This document shows, one piece after another, positions 44,256 to 54,667 of a DNA stretch of 64,000 nucleotides (position 1 is its first letter; every line of letters begins with the position of its first letter). The notes under the pieces were generated by a model. That model made no database searches and had not been told where the DNA came from. It saw only the letters and a list, made by a program, of their open reading frames with translations. The translations under genes and the position numbers were made by a program. The DNA comes from Algoriphagus iocasae (GTDB lineage: Bacteria; Bacteroidota; Bacteroidia; Cytophagales; Cyclobacteriaceae): contig NZ_JACIJO010000003.1 of assembly GCF_014206875.1 (NCBI RefSeq), positions 288,066-352,065 of the forward strand, read 5' to 3'.

Positions 44256-46697
44256 ATGCTGAGAAATTACATCAAAATCGCCTGGAGAAATCTGACTAGA
44301 AACAAGTCCTTTAGCTTGATCAATATTTTAGGATTGGCAGTCAGTATGTCTGTTTGTTTATTGATCATCGTGATATTGATCGATCAATATAGTTACGATA
44401 CCTATCATGAAAATAAAGACAGGATTTATCGGGTTCACACCACTCGATATCAGCAAAATAATGGGGAGACAGCCAGTTCTGCTTTGCCTTTGGCTGAGAA
44501 GTTAAAAGACGAATATCCTTTTGTGGAGGAGTCCGCGGCTCTGAACAGTGAGATTGGTGGAGATGTGATTTATGAAGATAAGTTTGCAACAGGAGGAGGC
44601 TATTTTGCTGATGGAAATCTTTTTAAAATTCTTGATTTTTCATTCAAAGAAGGTGATCCAGCGACTGCACTGAACGAGCCTTTTTCTTTGGTGCTTTCTT
44701 CTGATATGGCAGAAATCTTATTTGGAAATGAATCTGCTTTAGGTAAAACAGTCGCTTTTCATGATAAAGATATCAGAGCCACAGACATTGAAGAGGGGAA
44801 TTTTGAGACTGATTTTGGATATTTTACTATTACCGGTGTTTTAAATCCTATTCCCGAGAGGACCCACCTGCCATTGAAGTTGCTTTCTTCCCTGAGTACC
44901 ATGAAATCTCTTCCTGAGGGAGCTCTTCATTCGTATGAAGAAAATAATTGGGAAAATGTTTGGACCAATTACACCTATGTTTTGATGCAGGATGGAAAGG
45001 GTAAAAAGGATTTACAATACGCCTTAGATGAAGTTTCTGAAAAAATCTACGGGTCTAAATATGAAGATAAACATTCATTCAAAGCAGTTGCCTTGGATGA
45101 GATCACTCCGATTGGGTTCATCGGAAATACTACCCATGTTTCTTTTCCAAAGATAGTCTTGATGATTCTTTCTGTGCTTTGCCTGATCGTGATGCTATCG
45201 GCTTGCTTGAACTATACCAATATGTCGGTGGCTAGAGCTTTGACTCGGGTGAAGGAAGTGGGGATCAGAAAAGTCTCTGGAGCCAATAAAAAGCAGATTT
45301 TCGCTCAGTTTATTACTGAAGCGGTGGTGATATCTCTTTTCTCCTTGTTTTTTGCCTACCTGATTCTTCAACTGTTGGAATGGGGATTTCAGGGCTTGAC
45401 CTTAAGCCAGTATCTAAAAATTTCCTTCGAAAACAGTCTTTTGGCTTTTGGGATATTTTTGGTGTTCAGTTTAGTGGTAGGGATTATCGCGGGTTTGCTT
45501 CCGGCAATGTATGTCTCAAGGTTAAACCCAGTCAATCTGTTCAGCAAGTTAAATGAGGTAAAGATTTTCAAGAAAATGGGAATCCGAAATACGATGATGG
45601 TGGTTCAATTTTCGATTTCTTTAATCTTCATAATTTCTGTGGTCCTGATGCAAAATCAGGCCAAACATATGCTGAATTTCGACTACGGTTTCGATAAGGA
45701 AAATGTCGTGACGGTAAAGCTTTTTAATCCGGATAATTACAATCGTTTTGCTCAAGCTGTCGCATCCAATCCTGCTGTTTCAGCTGTTGGGGGAGCATCC
45801 ATGATTCCAGGTGGAGGTTGGAATTTTGGAACAGAGGTCATCAATCCGGATCATCCTTTGGACAGTTTGCCTAGTAACTTTTTTGATATCAATTCAGGGA
45901 CTATCGATGTGTTGGATCTGGAAATTTTGGCAGGAAAGAACTTGCCTGTAGAAGGAAGTGATCAATTGATTTTGATCAATGAAAAAGCTGTTTCCAATTT
46001 TAATTTCGGGTCGAATGAACAAGCGATAGGGAAGCTTTTGGTAGTTGAAGATGGAGAGGAGTTTAAGAATGTGGAAGTTGCTGGAGTGGTGAAAGATTTT
46101 CAGTTCTTATCCCCAGATAGGGAAATTGAAAGCCTGGTTTTAAGAAATAGAAATTCTGCTTTAGGCTTTGCTTTAGTCAAAGTATCTCCAGAAAATCAAG
46201 TTAAGACATTAGCAAGTTTAGAAGCAATCTGGAAGGAGGTCAACCCCAATTCCAAATTCTCATATAAATACATGGATCAGCAATTGTTGTTTATCCATCA
46301 GGTTTTGGGAGATGTTTTATCGGTAGTGGGCCTGATTTCATTTTTGGCAATCTTCGTTTCCTGCCTAGGACTTTTGGGCATGGCTACTTATACGGCTCAG
46401 ACCCGCATCAAAGAAATTGGGATTCGGAAAACCTTGGGATCTAGTATTCCACAGATTATCGTTTTGCTTTCTCGGGGATTTATGACACTCCTTGGAGTAG
46501 CAGTTATTTTGGCTGTTCCTGTAGCTTATTTTATCAATAATCTATGGCTGGAGTTTTTTGCTTCCAGAGTAAGCATTGGTGTAGTACCAATTGCAATCGG
46601 AGTGGGATCAATTTTGTTGATAAGTTTGGGTATTGTTTTTTCGCAAGCTTACAGGGCAGCTATGGTCAATCCTATTGATAGTTTGAAAAGTGAGTAG
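44256..46697 (+). CDS. FtsX/MacB-family orphan permease 10
   Basis: 813 residues beginning MLRNYIKIAWRNLTRNKSFS, first of block 3. FtsX domain 1 at about 295-415 reads VKEVGIRKVSGANKKQ, where the usual NFMNL is NYTNM. TM5 near 438 (IRNTMMVVQFSIS). FtsX domain 2 from about 685 (CLGLLGMATY, QTRIKEIGIRKTLGSS), tail NPIDSLKSE. The second periplasmic core has a segment LEILAGKNLPVEGSDQ. It has its own promoter module (E) and lies just after the two-component genes, so its expression may be separate from permeases 11-15. Confidence 0.9.
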   Translation: MLRNYIKIAWRNLTRNKSFSLINILGLAVSMSVCLLIIVILIDQYSYDTYHENKDRIYRVHTTRYQQNNGETASSALPLAEKLKDEYPFVEESAALNSEIGGDVIYEDKFATGGGYFADGNLFKILDFSFKEGDPATALNEPFSLVLSSDMAEILFGNESALGKTVAFHDKDIRATDIEEGNFETDFGYFTITGVLNPIPERTHLPLKLLSSLSTMKSLPEGALHSYEENNWENVWTNYTYVLMQDGKGKKDLQYALDEVSEKIYGSKYEDKHSFKAVALDEITPIGFIGNTTHVSFPKIVLMILSVLCLIVMLSACLNYTNMSVARALTRVKEVGIRKVSGANKKQIFAQFITEAVVISLFSLFFAYLILQLLEWGFQGLTLSQYLKISFENSLLAFGIFLVFSLVVGIIAGLLPAMYVSRLNPVNLFSKLNEVKIFKKMGIRNTMMVVQFSISLIFIISVVLMQNQAKHMLNFDYGFDKENVVTVKLFNPDNYNRFAQAVASNPAVSAVGGASMIPGGGWNFGTEVINPDHPLDSLPSNFFDINSGTIDVLDLEILAGKNLPVEGSDQLILINEKAVSNFNFGSNEQAIGKLLVVEDGEEFKNVEVAGVVKDFQFLSPDREIESLVLRNRNSALGFALVKVSPENQVKTLASLEAIWKEVNPNSKFSYKYMDQQLLFIHQVLGDVLSVVGLISFLAIFVSCLGLLGMATYTAQTRIKEIGIRKTLGSSIPQIIVLLSRGFMTLLGVAVILAVPVAYFINNLWLEFFASRVSIGVVPIAIGVGSILLISLGIVFSQAYRAAMVNPIDSLKSE

Positions 46698-46997
46698 AGA
46701 AATACGAAGGGAGAAGTACGAGATGCGAAGTGGGAGGTAGGACGTTGGAAGTCGGGGGGGAGGTAGGAGGAATGGGATTGCTTCGGTCGTTCCTCCCTCG
46801 CAAAGACGTTTAAATATTCGTCTTGACACACTGATCACTGCGACCATGCCTTCGGCAGGCAAGCTGCCCACTGCGACTACTCTTTTGACAGGTAAGATGC
46901 CTAATGATTTAACTGAATTGGCCTTCGACTCCGCTCAGGCCGACAAAAGCAAGCTGCCCACTGCGACTGCTTACTGCCAACTGACTTTGCCCACTAG
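46698..46997. repeat. Repeat-rich gap between permeases 10 and 11
   Basis: AAGTACGAGATGCGAAG-type units follow the stop. An 18-base direct repeat AAGCTGCCCACTGCGACT occurs at 46861-46878 and 46951-46968. Between them lies GGCCTTCGACTCCGCTCAGG, a dyad-forming dispersed element. Pieces near 46770-46810 resemble the repeat at 3692-3791. No gene is credible. Confidence 0.65.
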
Positions 46998-47090
46998 CGG
47001 ACGAAAACGTCCGATTGATTTTTTGTGAAAACATGTGTTTAGGGCTCTAGAGCCTGTTTTGAGCTGTTTTATACTGGCATAGAAATTAGA
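46998..47090 (+). promoter_or_regulatory. Module F: palindrome plus sigma54-like box, upstream of permease 11
   Basis: Perfect-arm palindrome CGGACGAAAACGTCCG at 46998-47013 and TGGCATAGAAATTAGA at 47075-47090, 77 bp start to start. A short palindrome GGCTCTAGAGCC at 47043-47054 lies between. The permease ATG is at 47163. Confidence 0.65.
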
Positions 47091-47162
47091 TAGATAGGGT
47101 AAGGGGAATTCTGTTTTCTAAGGAATTTAGAATTTACTTTTCCAACTAAAATCGGATTGTGT

Positions 47163-49634
47163 ATGCTGAAAAACTACCTAAAAATCGCCTGGAGAAACTT
47201 GGTAAGGCAAAAAGCTTTTTCCTTAATCAATGTTCAAGGTTTATCAGTGGGATTGGCATGCTGCCTGATTTTATTGGCATTCGTTAAGCATGAAAAATCA
47301 TACGATGCTTTTCATCCTGATTCTGATCAGGTGTATCGTGTGGTACAGGAAGTGCAAAAAAATAATTCCTGGGCTTGGGCAGGAGGGGCAGTGGCACCTA
47401 TGCTTAGAAAGGAATTTGAAGGAGAATTGGATGAAGTAGTCAGCCTCACACAAATTAGCACTTATCTTAAAGCACCTGATGGAATAGCGCCTGATGAGAG
47501 TTTTCGTGAAGATCATTTTATTTTTACTGATGAAGGTTTTGACCGGATTTTTGGATTTGAGCTGAGCAAAGGGAGTTGGAAAGGAGTTTTAGAAAATCCT
47601 TACCAAGTGGTAATCACGGAAGAAATGGCTACCAAATACTTTGGGGATGCTGACCCAATAGGAAAAGCCTTGATTTCAACGGGTGATTTTTCTTTTGAAG
47701 TGAGAGGGGTATTGAAAAAACTTCCTTCAAATACTCACATGGATTTCGATTTCGTTTCGGGAATGAACACTTTTAAATCATTTAATGATTTCCCTACAAG
47801 TGCTGATTTTGGGAGTTTCTGGTGGCCTCAAACTTACACTTATGTAAAAGTAAATAAACAGCAGGACCCTGCAGCGATCAGCAAAAAAATCCCAGAGATA
47901 AATCCAAAGTATAGAAATCCGGAAGAAGCAAAATCTTATGTTCACTTTCTTCAACCTATTACAGATGTACATACCAATGCTGGTTTTCAAGGTGATTGGA
48001 CTCCGCCTATGTCATTGCAAACGCTCTGGATATTTTTATCTATTGGAGTCTTTGTCTTGTTTTTAGCCTGTATCAACTTCATCAATCTTGCTACAGCCAG
48101 AGCTATCAAAAGGATGAAAGAAATTGGAATCAGAAAGGTGAATGGTGCCCAAAGAACCCAATTGATTTTCCAGTTTTTGGCCGAGTCTTTCTTGATCAAC
48201 GCAGTTTCGATGATCATAGGATTAATCTTTGTCTATATCAGTGTCCCTTTAATCGAATCAAGTATATCCTTGAAAATCCCGATTGACCTTTTCGGTGATA
48301 CGCAGTTACAAGTTTTGCTTTTTGGGATTTGGATAGGATCATCTGTTTTGGCAGGTGTTTTTCCGGCATTTTACCTTTCAGGACTAAAGCCAGAAATGAT
48401 TTTAAAGCAATCTCCCTTAAGTAAAGGCAAATCAGTATTGAGAAAAACACTGGTGGTATTCCAGTTTGTCTTATCCACCCTTTTGGTTTTTTGTGCTTCC
48501 GTTGCTTTTTATCAGCATCAATTCATGACGGATGCCTCTATGGGATTTGATTCCGAAGGCTTAATTTCAGTGAAGATGGGAAGTCTTGCCAAAGAAAAAG
48601 GAGATGTTTTGAAGCAGGAGCTTGGAAATGTTCCTGGAGTGAGCTCGGTAAAATTCACAAGCGATAGGCCTGGGGTAGATACTGGGTGGAATCCGCCAGC
48701 TGATTTTCCAGGGATGAAAGAAGGGGAGTCCAGAAACATCAATGTACAGTATGTGGATGCAGATTTTTTTGAGACTTTGAATATTCCAATACTTTCAGGA
48801 AGAGAGTTTATAGAGGATGGTGCGGATAGAGGAACGTCTGAATTGATGCGGGGCAGATTTCCTGATTTGAGTAATGTTGCGATGATCGTAAATGAATCTG
48901 CAGTTGAGTGGATGGGGAAAGATCTGAATTCAGTATTGGGGTCTGACCTTAGAGTATTCACTGAGGAAAACGGAGAACTTTTTTCTAATTATAAGGGAAT
49001 CATTGTCGGAGTGGTGAAGGATTATCATACCCGTGATTTGAGGTATACTATTGAACCAACAGTTTATTTGCCAGCAAAAAATGCTGCTTTTGATGGAACG
49101 CAATACATTTTGATCAAAGCTGATCAAGGTATTAACTCAGAGCTTCTGGAAAGCTTAAAGTCTACCTGGAAAGAAGTGAATGAAGGCCTGCCTTTCGATT
49201 ATAATTTCTTGGATGAAGACATTGCAATGCAATATGCTCAACAAGCTAAAACAAGTTCACTTCTCGGGTCTTTTGCATTCCTTACCTTATTGATTTCCTG
49301 TTTGGGATTATTGGGGCTTTCTATTTTTACTGCCGAATCCAGAAGAAAAGAAATTGGGATTAGAAGAGTTCTTGGAGCCTCTGCAGCTTCCATAGCGAAT
49401 AAACTGACCTCCGAATTTCTGATTCTCGTAATGTTTTCACTCTTGATTGCTTTGCCTTTGGGATATTATCTCATGCAGGAATGGCTGGATCAGTTTGCTT
49501 TTAAAGTACCTATTTCCATTTGGTTCTTCCTGATTTCTGCAGCAATCTCTGTGATCTTGGCCTATTCCACAGTTTCGATTCAATCTTTAAAAACTGCATT
49601 GGCAAATCCAGTTGATGCCATTAAAAATGAATAA
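47163..49634 (+). CDS. FtsX/MacB-family orphan permease 11
   Basis: 823 residues from ATG 47163 (MLKNYLKIAWRNLVRQKAFS), the longest member; a TTG start at 47157 is rejected. FtsX domain 1 at about 282-400 (MKEIGIRKVNGAQRTQ), TM5 near 426 (LRKTLVVFQFVLS), FtsX domain 2 from about 699 (CLGLLGLSIF, SRRKEIGIRRVLGAS). The extra length lies in periplasmic core 2, which carries an insertion with REFIEDGADRGTSELMRGRF. Tail NPVDAIKNE. It has its own module F. Confidence 0.9.
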   Translation: MLKNYLKIAWRNLVRQKAFSLINVQGLSVGLACCLILLAFVKHEKSYDAFHPDSDQVYRVVQEVQKNNSWAWAGGAVAPMLRKEFEGELDEVVSLTQISTYLKAPDGIAPDESFREDHFIFTDEGFDRIFGFELSKGSWKGVLENPYQVVITEEMATKYFGDADPIGKALISTGDFSFEVRGVLKKLPSNTHMDFDFVSGMNTFKSFNDFPTSADFGSFWWPQTYTYVKVNKQQDPAAISKKIPEINPKYRNPEEAKSYVHFLQPITDVHTNAGFQGDWTPPMSLQTLWIFLSIGVFVLFLACINFINLATARAIKRMKEIGIRKVNGAQRTQLIFQFLAESFLINAVSMIIGLIFVYISVPLIESSISLKIPIDLFGDTQLQVLLFGIWIGSSVLAGVFPAFYLSGLKPEMILKQSPLSKGKSVLRKTLVVFQFVLSTLLVFCASVAFYQHQFMTDASMGFDSEGLISVKMGSLAKEKGDVLKQELGNVPGVSSVKFTSDRPGVDTGWNPPADFPGMKEGESRNINVQYVDADFFETLNIPILSGREFIEDGADRGTSELMRGRFPDLSNVAMIVNESAVEWMGKDLNSVLGSDLRVFTEENGELFSNYKGIIVGVVKDYHTRDLRYTIEPTVYLPAKNAAFDGTQYILIKADQGINSELLESLKSTWKEVNEGLPFDYNFLDEDIAMQYAQQAKTSSLLGSFAFLTLLISCLGLLGLSIFTAESRRKEIGIRRVLGASAASIANKLTSEFLILVMFSLLIALPLGYYLMQEWLDQFAFKVPISIWFFLISAAISVILAYSTVSIQSLKTALANPVDAIKNE

Positions 49635-49692
49635 GGAAGAATTCTGATATCTAAAACCTGATACTGAAAAAATAGAATAAAACTATATAGCA

Positions 49693-52137
49693 ATGTTTAA
49701 AAATTATTTCAAAATCGCCATTCGAAACCTTTTGAAGAATAAGCTTCATACTGGGATCAATTTGATAGGTCTCACTTTGGGATTAGGTGTAAGCATTCTG
49801 ATATTCTTCTTTGTCCAGTTTGAGGCAAGCTTTGATAATTTTCATAAGGACAGCGAAAGAATTTTTAGACTGGAAAGACATGAAATCAGCGAAGGAGAGG
49901 AGTTTTCATCTTTTTCCACTCCTGTCATTACTGCGCCAACTTTTGAAAGTGAGTTTCCTCAAATTGAAAACATTACCCGAATGATTTCCAGCTCAGCTCA
50001 AGCCTATTTGGATGAGTCAACTACTCAAAACCAGAAATTGCTAATGGTGAGTCCGGACTTCCTGGAGATCTTTGATTTCGAATTGATTGAAGGAAATAAA
50101 AATCAGGTCTTAAATGATAAGTTCGGGATTGTGGTTACGGAAAAGGTGGCTCAGAAATATTTTGGAGATGCCAATCCAATCGGCAAGTCTATCCGATTGA
50201 AAATGGGTGATAATTATGAGGAGTATCGAGTGACTGGCCTTTTGGAAAATGTCCCAAGTAATTCCAGTATACAATTTGAAATCTTGATGAATGATAAAAA
50301 TCTGGATTTCAACATAGCCGAACAAAATCAAAATAACTGGTACAATGTATATGGAGAGGCTTATGTCAAACTTAACGATGCCAGTTCAAAAGCTTCTATA
50401 GAAGCAGGAGTGGATCCCATGATGAAAAAGGTTTTGGGAGAGGATTACGAGGAGGGTACATACTTCTTTACGCTGCAGCCCATGTCTGAAATACATTTGA
50501 CGGATGATGCGAATACAGGAATGGCTGAAACTACCCGGCCGACACTCTTATGGATTTTAGCGGGGATTGCATTTCTCATTCTCCTGATAGCTTGTATCAA
50601 TTTCACTACAATGGCAATCGGAAGATCCACTACTCGGGCAAAAGAAGTTGGGGTGAGAAAGACCATGGGTGCAGAGTTTGGCCAATTGGTTTTCCAGTTT
50701 TTGACAGAAGCATTCCTTACCACGATAACTGCTTTGGTGTTGGGATTGGTTTTGGCGGAACTCTTGGTTCCTACCTTTAATAATCTTTTTGAGAAGGAAT
50801 TAACACTTGTTTATGGTCCTGTACAAATCTTGATTTTGGCGGGATTGGTTGTTTTGATTACTGCCATGGCTGGTGCCTATCCGGCATTTTTCATGTCTAA
50901 TTTAAGACCGATCAAAGTACTAAAAGGGAACCTTTCCATGCATTTTGGAAAGCAAGCTCTAAGAAAAGGGTTGGTTGCTTTTCAGTTTTTCATTTCATTC
51001 TTACTCATCGCATCCACTTTGATCATGGTAAATCAGATGAAAGCCATCCGAAACTATGATCTTGGCTTTGACCAGGAGATGGTGGTCGTGGTGGATGTCC
51101 CTTATGTGCCAACCCAAAGTTTTGTGAGTTCCATCCAACTAGGGTTTCAGCAAGCAGAACTATACAGACAGGCATTGGTAAGAAGATCAGAAGTACAGTC
51201 TGCAGGAATCACAGTTTCAACTTATGGAGATGAGGCATTTTGGTTTGCGGGTTTCCCATTGGAAAATGGAGATCAGTTTGATTTTAGGGTAAATTTTGTC
51301 GGTGGGGACTATCTCAAAACCTTGGGCTTGGAGGTGGTGGAAGGAAGAGGTTTTAATCCCGATCCCGGATCAGATAGCAGTGCATTTGTCATTAATGAAG
51401 CCTTTGCCAAAGCAATGAAATGGGATGATCCTTTGGGAGAATTGATGCCAAATCCACGTTTTGATCCTCACCAAATTGTAGGAGTGGTTAAAGATTTTCA
51501 TCATAATTCCCTGTACAAAGAGATTGAGCCAATCTTATTGGTGAAAAATCCAGCGACTTTCTTTAGTGGAATCAATATGCTGAGCATTAATTCATCTACC
51601 AATCCAAAAGTTCTGGTTAAGGGAACAGGCACTGATTTCGAGGGTTTCAGAACGATGCTTGAGAATGAATGGAAGCAGGTTTTTCCATTGGAAGCTTTCA
51701 AATTCAGCTTTTTAGATCAGACAATCGAGGAGCAATACAAAGCAGATGAGCGTTTGGGTAAAATGGTGTTTTTTGCTGCCGGAATCGCAATCTTAATCGC
51801 CGCAATGGGATTGTTTGCCATGGCAGCCTTAAGCATTGCAGGCCGAACCAAAGAGATCGGTATTCGAAAAGTTCTGGGGGCATCCAGTGTCAGTATTTCC
51901 TGGATGTTTAATAAGGAGTTTTTGATGATCACTGTTGCTGGGGTATTAATTGCTTTGCCGCTAAGCTTATATCTGATGCAAAATTGGATTGGCCAGTTTG
52001 CAGTGAAAGACTGGCCTTCATGGTTAAACTTCCTGCTGTTGGCAATAGGAGGAATTGCTTTTACGCTGATCATTGTTTCTGCTCAGGCTTTTAAAGCCAC
52101 CCAGATGAATCCTGTAAAAACGCTGAAGGATGAATAG
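49693..52137 (+). CDS. FtsX/MacB-family orphan permease 12
   Basis: 814 residues beginning MFKNYFKIAIRNLLKNKLHT, 58 bp after permease 11, the tightest spacing so far and probably one transcript. FtsX domain 1 at about 279-398 (AKEVGVRKTMGAEFGQ) with CINFTTM in place of CINFMNL. TM5 near 422 (LRKGLVAFQFFIS). FtsX domain 2 from about 692 reads MGLFAMAALSIA and GRTKEIGIRKVLGAS, without the usual CLGLFGL. Tail NPVKTLKDE. Core 2 has an aromatic GDEAFWFAGFPLENGDQFDF stretch not seen in other members. Confidence 0.9.
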   Translation: MFKNYFKIAIRNLLKNKLHTGINLIGLTLGLGVSILIFFFVQFEASFDNFHKDSERIFRLERHEISEGEEFSSFSTPVITAPTFESEFPQIENITRMISSSAQAYLDESTTQNQKLLMVSPDFLEIFDFELIEGNKNQVLNDKFGIVVTEKVAQKYFGDANPIGKSIRLKMGDNYEEYRVTGLLENVPSNSSIQFEILMNDKNLDFNIAEQNQNNWYNVYGEAYVKLNDASSKASIEAGVDPMMKKVLGEDYEEGTYFFTLQPMSEIHLTDDANTGMAETTRPTLLWILAGIAFLILLIACINFTTMAIGRSTTRAKEVGVRKTMGAEFGQLVFQFLTEAFLTTITALVLGLVLAELLVPTFNNLFEKELTLVYGPVQILILAGLVVLITAMAGAYPAFFMSNLRPIKVLKGNLSMHFGKQALRKGLVAFQFFISFLLIASTLIMVNQMKAIRNYDLGFDQEMVVVVDVPYVPTQSFVSSIQLGFQQAELYRQALVRRSEVQSAGITVSTYGDEAFWFAGFPLENGDQFDFRVNFVGGDYLKTLGLEVVEGRGFNPDPGSDSSAFVINEAFAKAMKWDDPLGELMPNPRFDPHQIVGVVKDFHHNSLYKEIEPILLVKNPATFFSGINMLSINSSTNPKVLVKGTGTDFEGFRTMLENEWKQVFPLEAFKFSFLDQTIEEQYKADERLGKMVFFAAGIAILIAAMGLFAMAALSIAGRTKEIGIRKVLGASSVSISWMFNKEFLMITVAGVLIALPLSLYLMQNWIGQFAVKDWPSWLNFLLLAIGGIAFTLIIVSAQAFKATQMNPVKTLKDE

Positions 52138-52192
52138 GGCAAAAGAAAAAGAGAAGAGATTTTACCAATACTTCAATTAAATTTTACATGTG

Positions 52193-54604
52193 ATGTTACA
52201 GAACTATTTCAAAATACTTTTTAGACAACTTTATGTTCAAAGATGGAATTCCTTGATACATATCGGTGGACTGGCAATAGGAATCAGTGCTGTTCTGCTC
52301 ATCATGATTTATGTGAAGTTTGAGAAAAGTTACGATTCAGACCTTGACGCTTCTGATCAATTGTATCGGGTCAATCTCACCACTTTGGCCAAAGGTGAAT
52401 TAGAAGAAAGTAGCGCCAGAACTTCTCCTGCGATGGGCGAAACTTTTGCCAAAGAAATTGCAGCGGTAGAGGACTTTAGTCGGGTGGTTATTCTTGGTGA
52501 AGTTATAGCGGGGATTGAGGAGCAGTTCGTGAGAGAGGAAGATATATTTATTGTTGATCAAAACTACTTTGAGTTTTTCGATACAAAATTATTGAAAGGG
52601 AATTTTGCTACTATGGCAGAACCACTGAAAGTAATGCTTTCCCAAGCTACCAGCCAAAAGATTTTCGGAGATAAAAACCCATTGGGAAAGACCCTCGAAA
52701 TAAACAGTACCAATTTTGATGGAACGGTGGAATTTGAAGTGGCAGGAGTTTTTGAGTCTCCTCCGGCAAATAGGCATATCAAGCCAGAGATTTTGATTTC
52801 TTATGCCACCCTACATCACTTTATTGGGAAAGGTATCGATCAATCTTATGATTGGTTAAACTTGTACTCCTTTTTGAAATTAACTCCTGATGCTTCCATT
52901 CCCGAAACAGAAAAAGCCATCAATGAAAGTTTACAGCAGCATTATGGTGAAAACTTAAAGACCAGTAACACAGCATGGAATTTATCCTTACAACCTGTGA
53001 ACACTATTCACACGACGTTGGACTATTCTGGAGAATATGAGAAAGGTGTTGATGGGAAGAATCTGAGATACTTTTTATGGATCGGAGTATTTGTATTATT
53101 GATGATCTATCTCAATTCCATCAATATTTCCAATTCAAAAGCACTAAGTCGAGCAAAGGAAATTGGAGTAAGGAAAGTTTCAGGTGGGAATAGGTTCCAG
53201 ATCTTTTTCCAGTTTCTTTTTGAGAGCTTTTTAATCAATTTTCTAGCGGTGGTTTTAGCTGCTGTTCTGGTATTTTCTGCAGGCAAAGTTTTAAATAATG
53301 TTTTGGGGTTAGATCTACCTGAAAGCGTTTTTCAAGTTGATTCGATCGCTGGATATCTCATTGGTTTTTGGGTTTTAGGAACTTTATTATCAGGTATTTA
53401 TCCTGCTATAGTTCTAACTTCTTTTTCGGCCGCAGGAGCTTTAAAGGGCACCCTTAAATTTAAGTTAAAATCAGCTTTTGCCAGACCACTTTTGATCAGT
53501 CAATTAGTCTTTTGCCTGATAATTATTACTGGAGTTCTGACTGTTTATATGCAGCTGGAATTTATGCGAGATCAGAAGTTAGGGGTTAACCTGGAGGATA
53601 AAGTGGTATTTCGATCTCCCATGTTATATATAGAGGGAAGTGGTAACTATCAAGAGCAAATTCAAAATTCAGTTGGGTCTCTGAATGCAGTAAAGAGCAT
53701 AGGCGCCACTAATGAAATTCCCGGTAATGAAGTGTACTGGAGATCTGAAGATTTTCATGTAGAAGGAAAAAAGAATAATGGGGTGATGTATTCTATGTTG
53801 GATGTGGGAGAAGGATATTTTGATGTTTTCGATATTCAATTTTTGGCGGGAAAGCCATTTAATACCTCACTGGAGAAAGGAAAGGAGGCTATTATCAATA
53901 AAAAAGCAATGAATGCTCTAGGATTTGATAAAGCCGAGGATGCCATTGGAAGGCAACTTGAATTTGGCAACTCAAGCGTACCAATTGTTGCTGTCGTGGA
54001 TGATTTTCGCCAGCAAGGAGTTAATGTAGAGGTAGAACCTTTGGTTTTGAATTTTTCGAAAGGTGATTTGAAGTATTATGTGGTTGATTATGAAGGTTCA
54101 AATCCAGAGCAGGTACTTCAGGAGATTGAAAGTGTTTTTAAAAAATCCTACGTGAGTTCACCCTTTGAATATTACTTTTTGGATGAACATTTTGACAAGC
54201 AATATAAAAGTGAGCAGCAATTTGTCATGTTGTTTGGGCTCGCTTCAATTGTGGCAATTTTGATCGCCATCATGGGAGTGCTTGGAGTGACAGGTCAGCT
54301 TGCACTGCAGAAAAACAAAGAGTTGAGTATCCGTAAAATTTTAGGTGCTTCAGCGGGGGAAATTCTAAAATTGATTTCAGGCGAATATTTGATTTGGCTT
54401 TCCATATGCTTTCTGGCTGGTATCCCGATTTCATACCTCCTGCTTTCTGGATGGTTGGAAAACTTTCAGCTTCAGGTAACTCTGAGCTGGTGGTTTTTTG
54501 TATTGCCTGCTATTTCCATTTTGCTTTTGTTTTTGGCAACAACTGGATACCAGACATTCAAAGCAATTTTTATCAATCCTGCGGAATTTTTGAAAGATGA
54601 ATAA
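52193..54604 (+). CDS. FtsX/MacB-family orphan permease 13 (divergent)
   Basis: 803 residues from ATG 52193 (MLQNYFKILFRQLYVQRWNS); a GTG three bases earlier is possible. The N-terminus departs most from the family (FRQ for WRN). FtsX domain 1 at about 289-405 has NSINISNSKALSRAKEIGVR with KVSGGNRFQ. TM5 near 426. FtsX domain 2 from about 676 reads MGVLGVTGQLALQKNKELSI then RKILGAS, lacking both GLFGL and EQRTKEIG. The tail is NPAEFLKDE. It may be specialised or losing contact with an ATPase. It follows permease 12 by 55 bp. Confidence 0.88.
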   Translation: MLQNYFKILFRQLYVQRWNSLIHIGGLAIGISAVLLIMIYVKFEKSYDSDLDASDQLYRVNLTTLAKGELEESSARTSPAMGETFAKEIAAVEDFSRVVILGEVIAGIEEQFVREEDIFIVDQNYFEFFDTKLLKGNFATMAEPLKVMLSQATSQKIFGDKNPLGKTLEINSTNFDGTVEFEVAGVFESPPANRHIKPEILISYATLHHFIGKGIDQSYDWLNLYSFLKLTPDASIPETEKAINESLQQHYGENLKTSNTAWNLSLQPVNTIHTTLDYSGEYEKGVDGKNLRYFLWIGVFVLLMIYLNSINISNSKALSRAKEIGVRKVSGGNRFQIFFQFLFESFLINFLAVVLAAVLVFSAGKVLNNVLGLDLPESVFQVDSIAGYLIGFWVLGTLLSGIYPAIVLTSFSAAGALKGTLKFKLKSAFARPLLISQLVFCLIIITGVLTVYMQLEFMRDQKLGVNLEDKVVFRSPMLYIEGSGNYQEQIQNSVGSLNAVKSIGATNEIPGNEVYWRSEDFHVEGKKNNGVMYSMLDVGEGYFDVFDIQFLAGKPFNTSLEKGKEAIINKKAMNALGFDKAEDAIGRQLEFGNSSVPIVAVVDDFRQQGVNVEVEPLVLNFSKGDLKYYVVDYEGSNPEQVLQEIESVFKKSYVSSPFEYYFLDEHFDKQYKSEQQFVMLFGLASIVAILIAIMGVLGVTGQLALQKNKELSIRKILGASAGEILKLISGEYLIWLSICFLAGIPISYLLLSGWLENFQLQVTLSWWFFVLPAISILLLFLATTGYQTFKAIFINPAEFLKDE

Positions 54605-54667
54605 AAATGGTTTCAGGTTTATAGGCTTAGCCTATGAGGTCTTGGGGATAAAAAATATCAAACGCTT

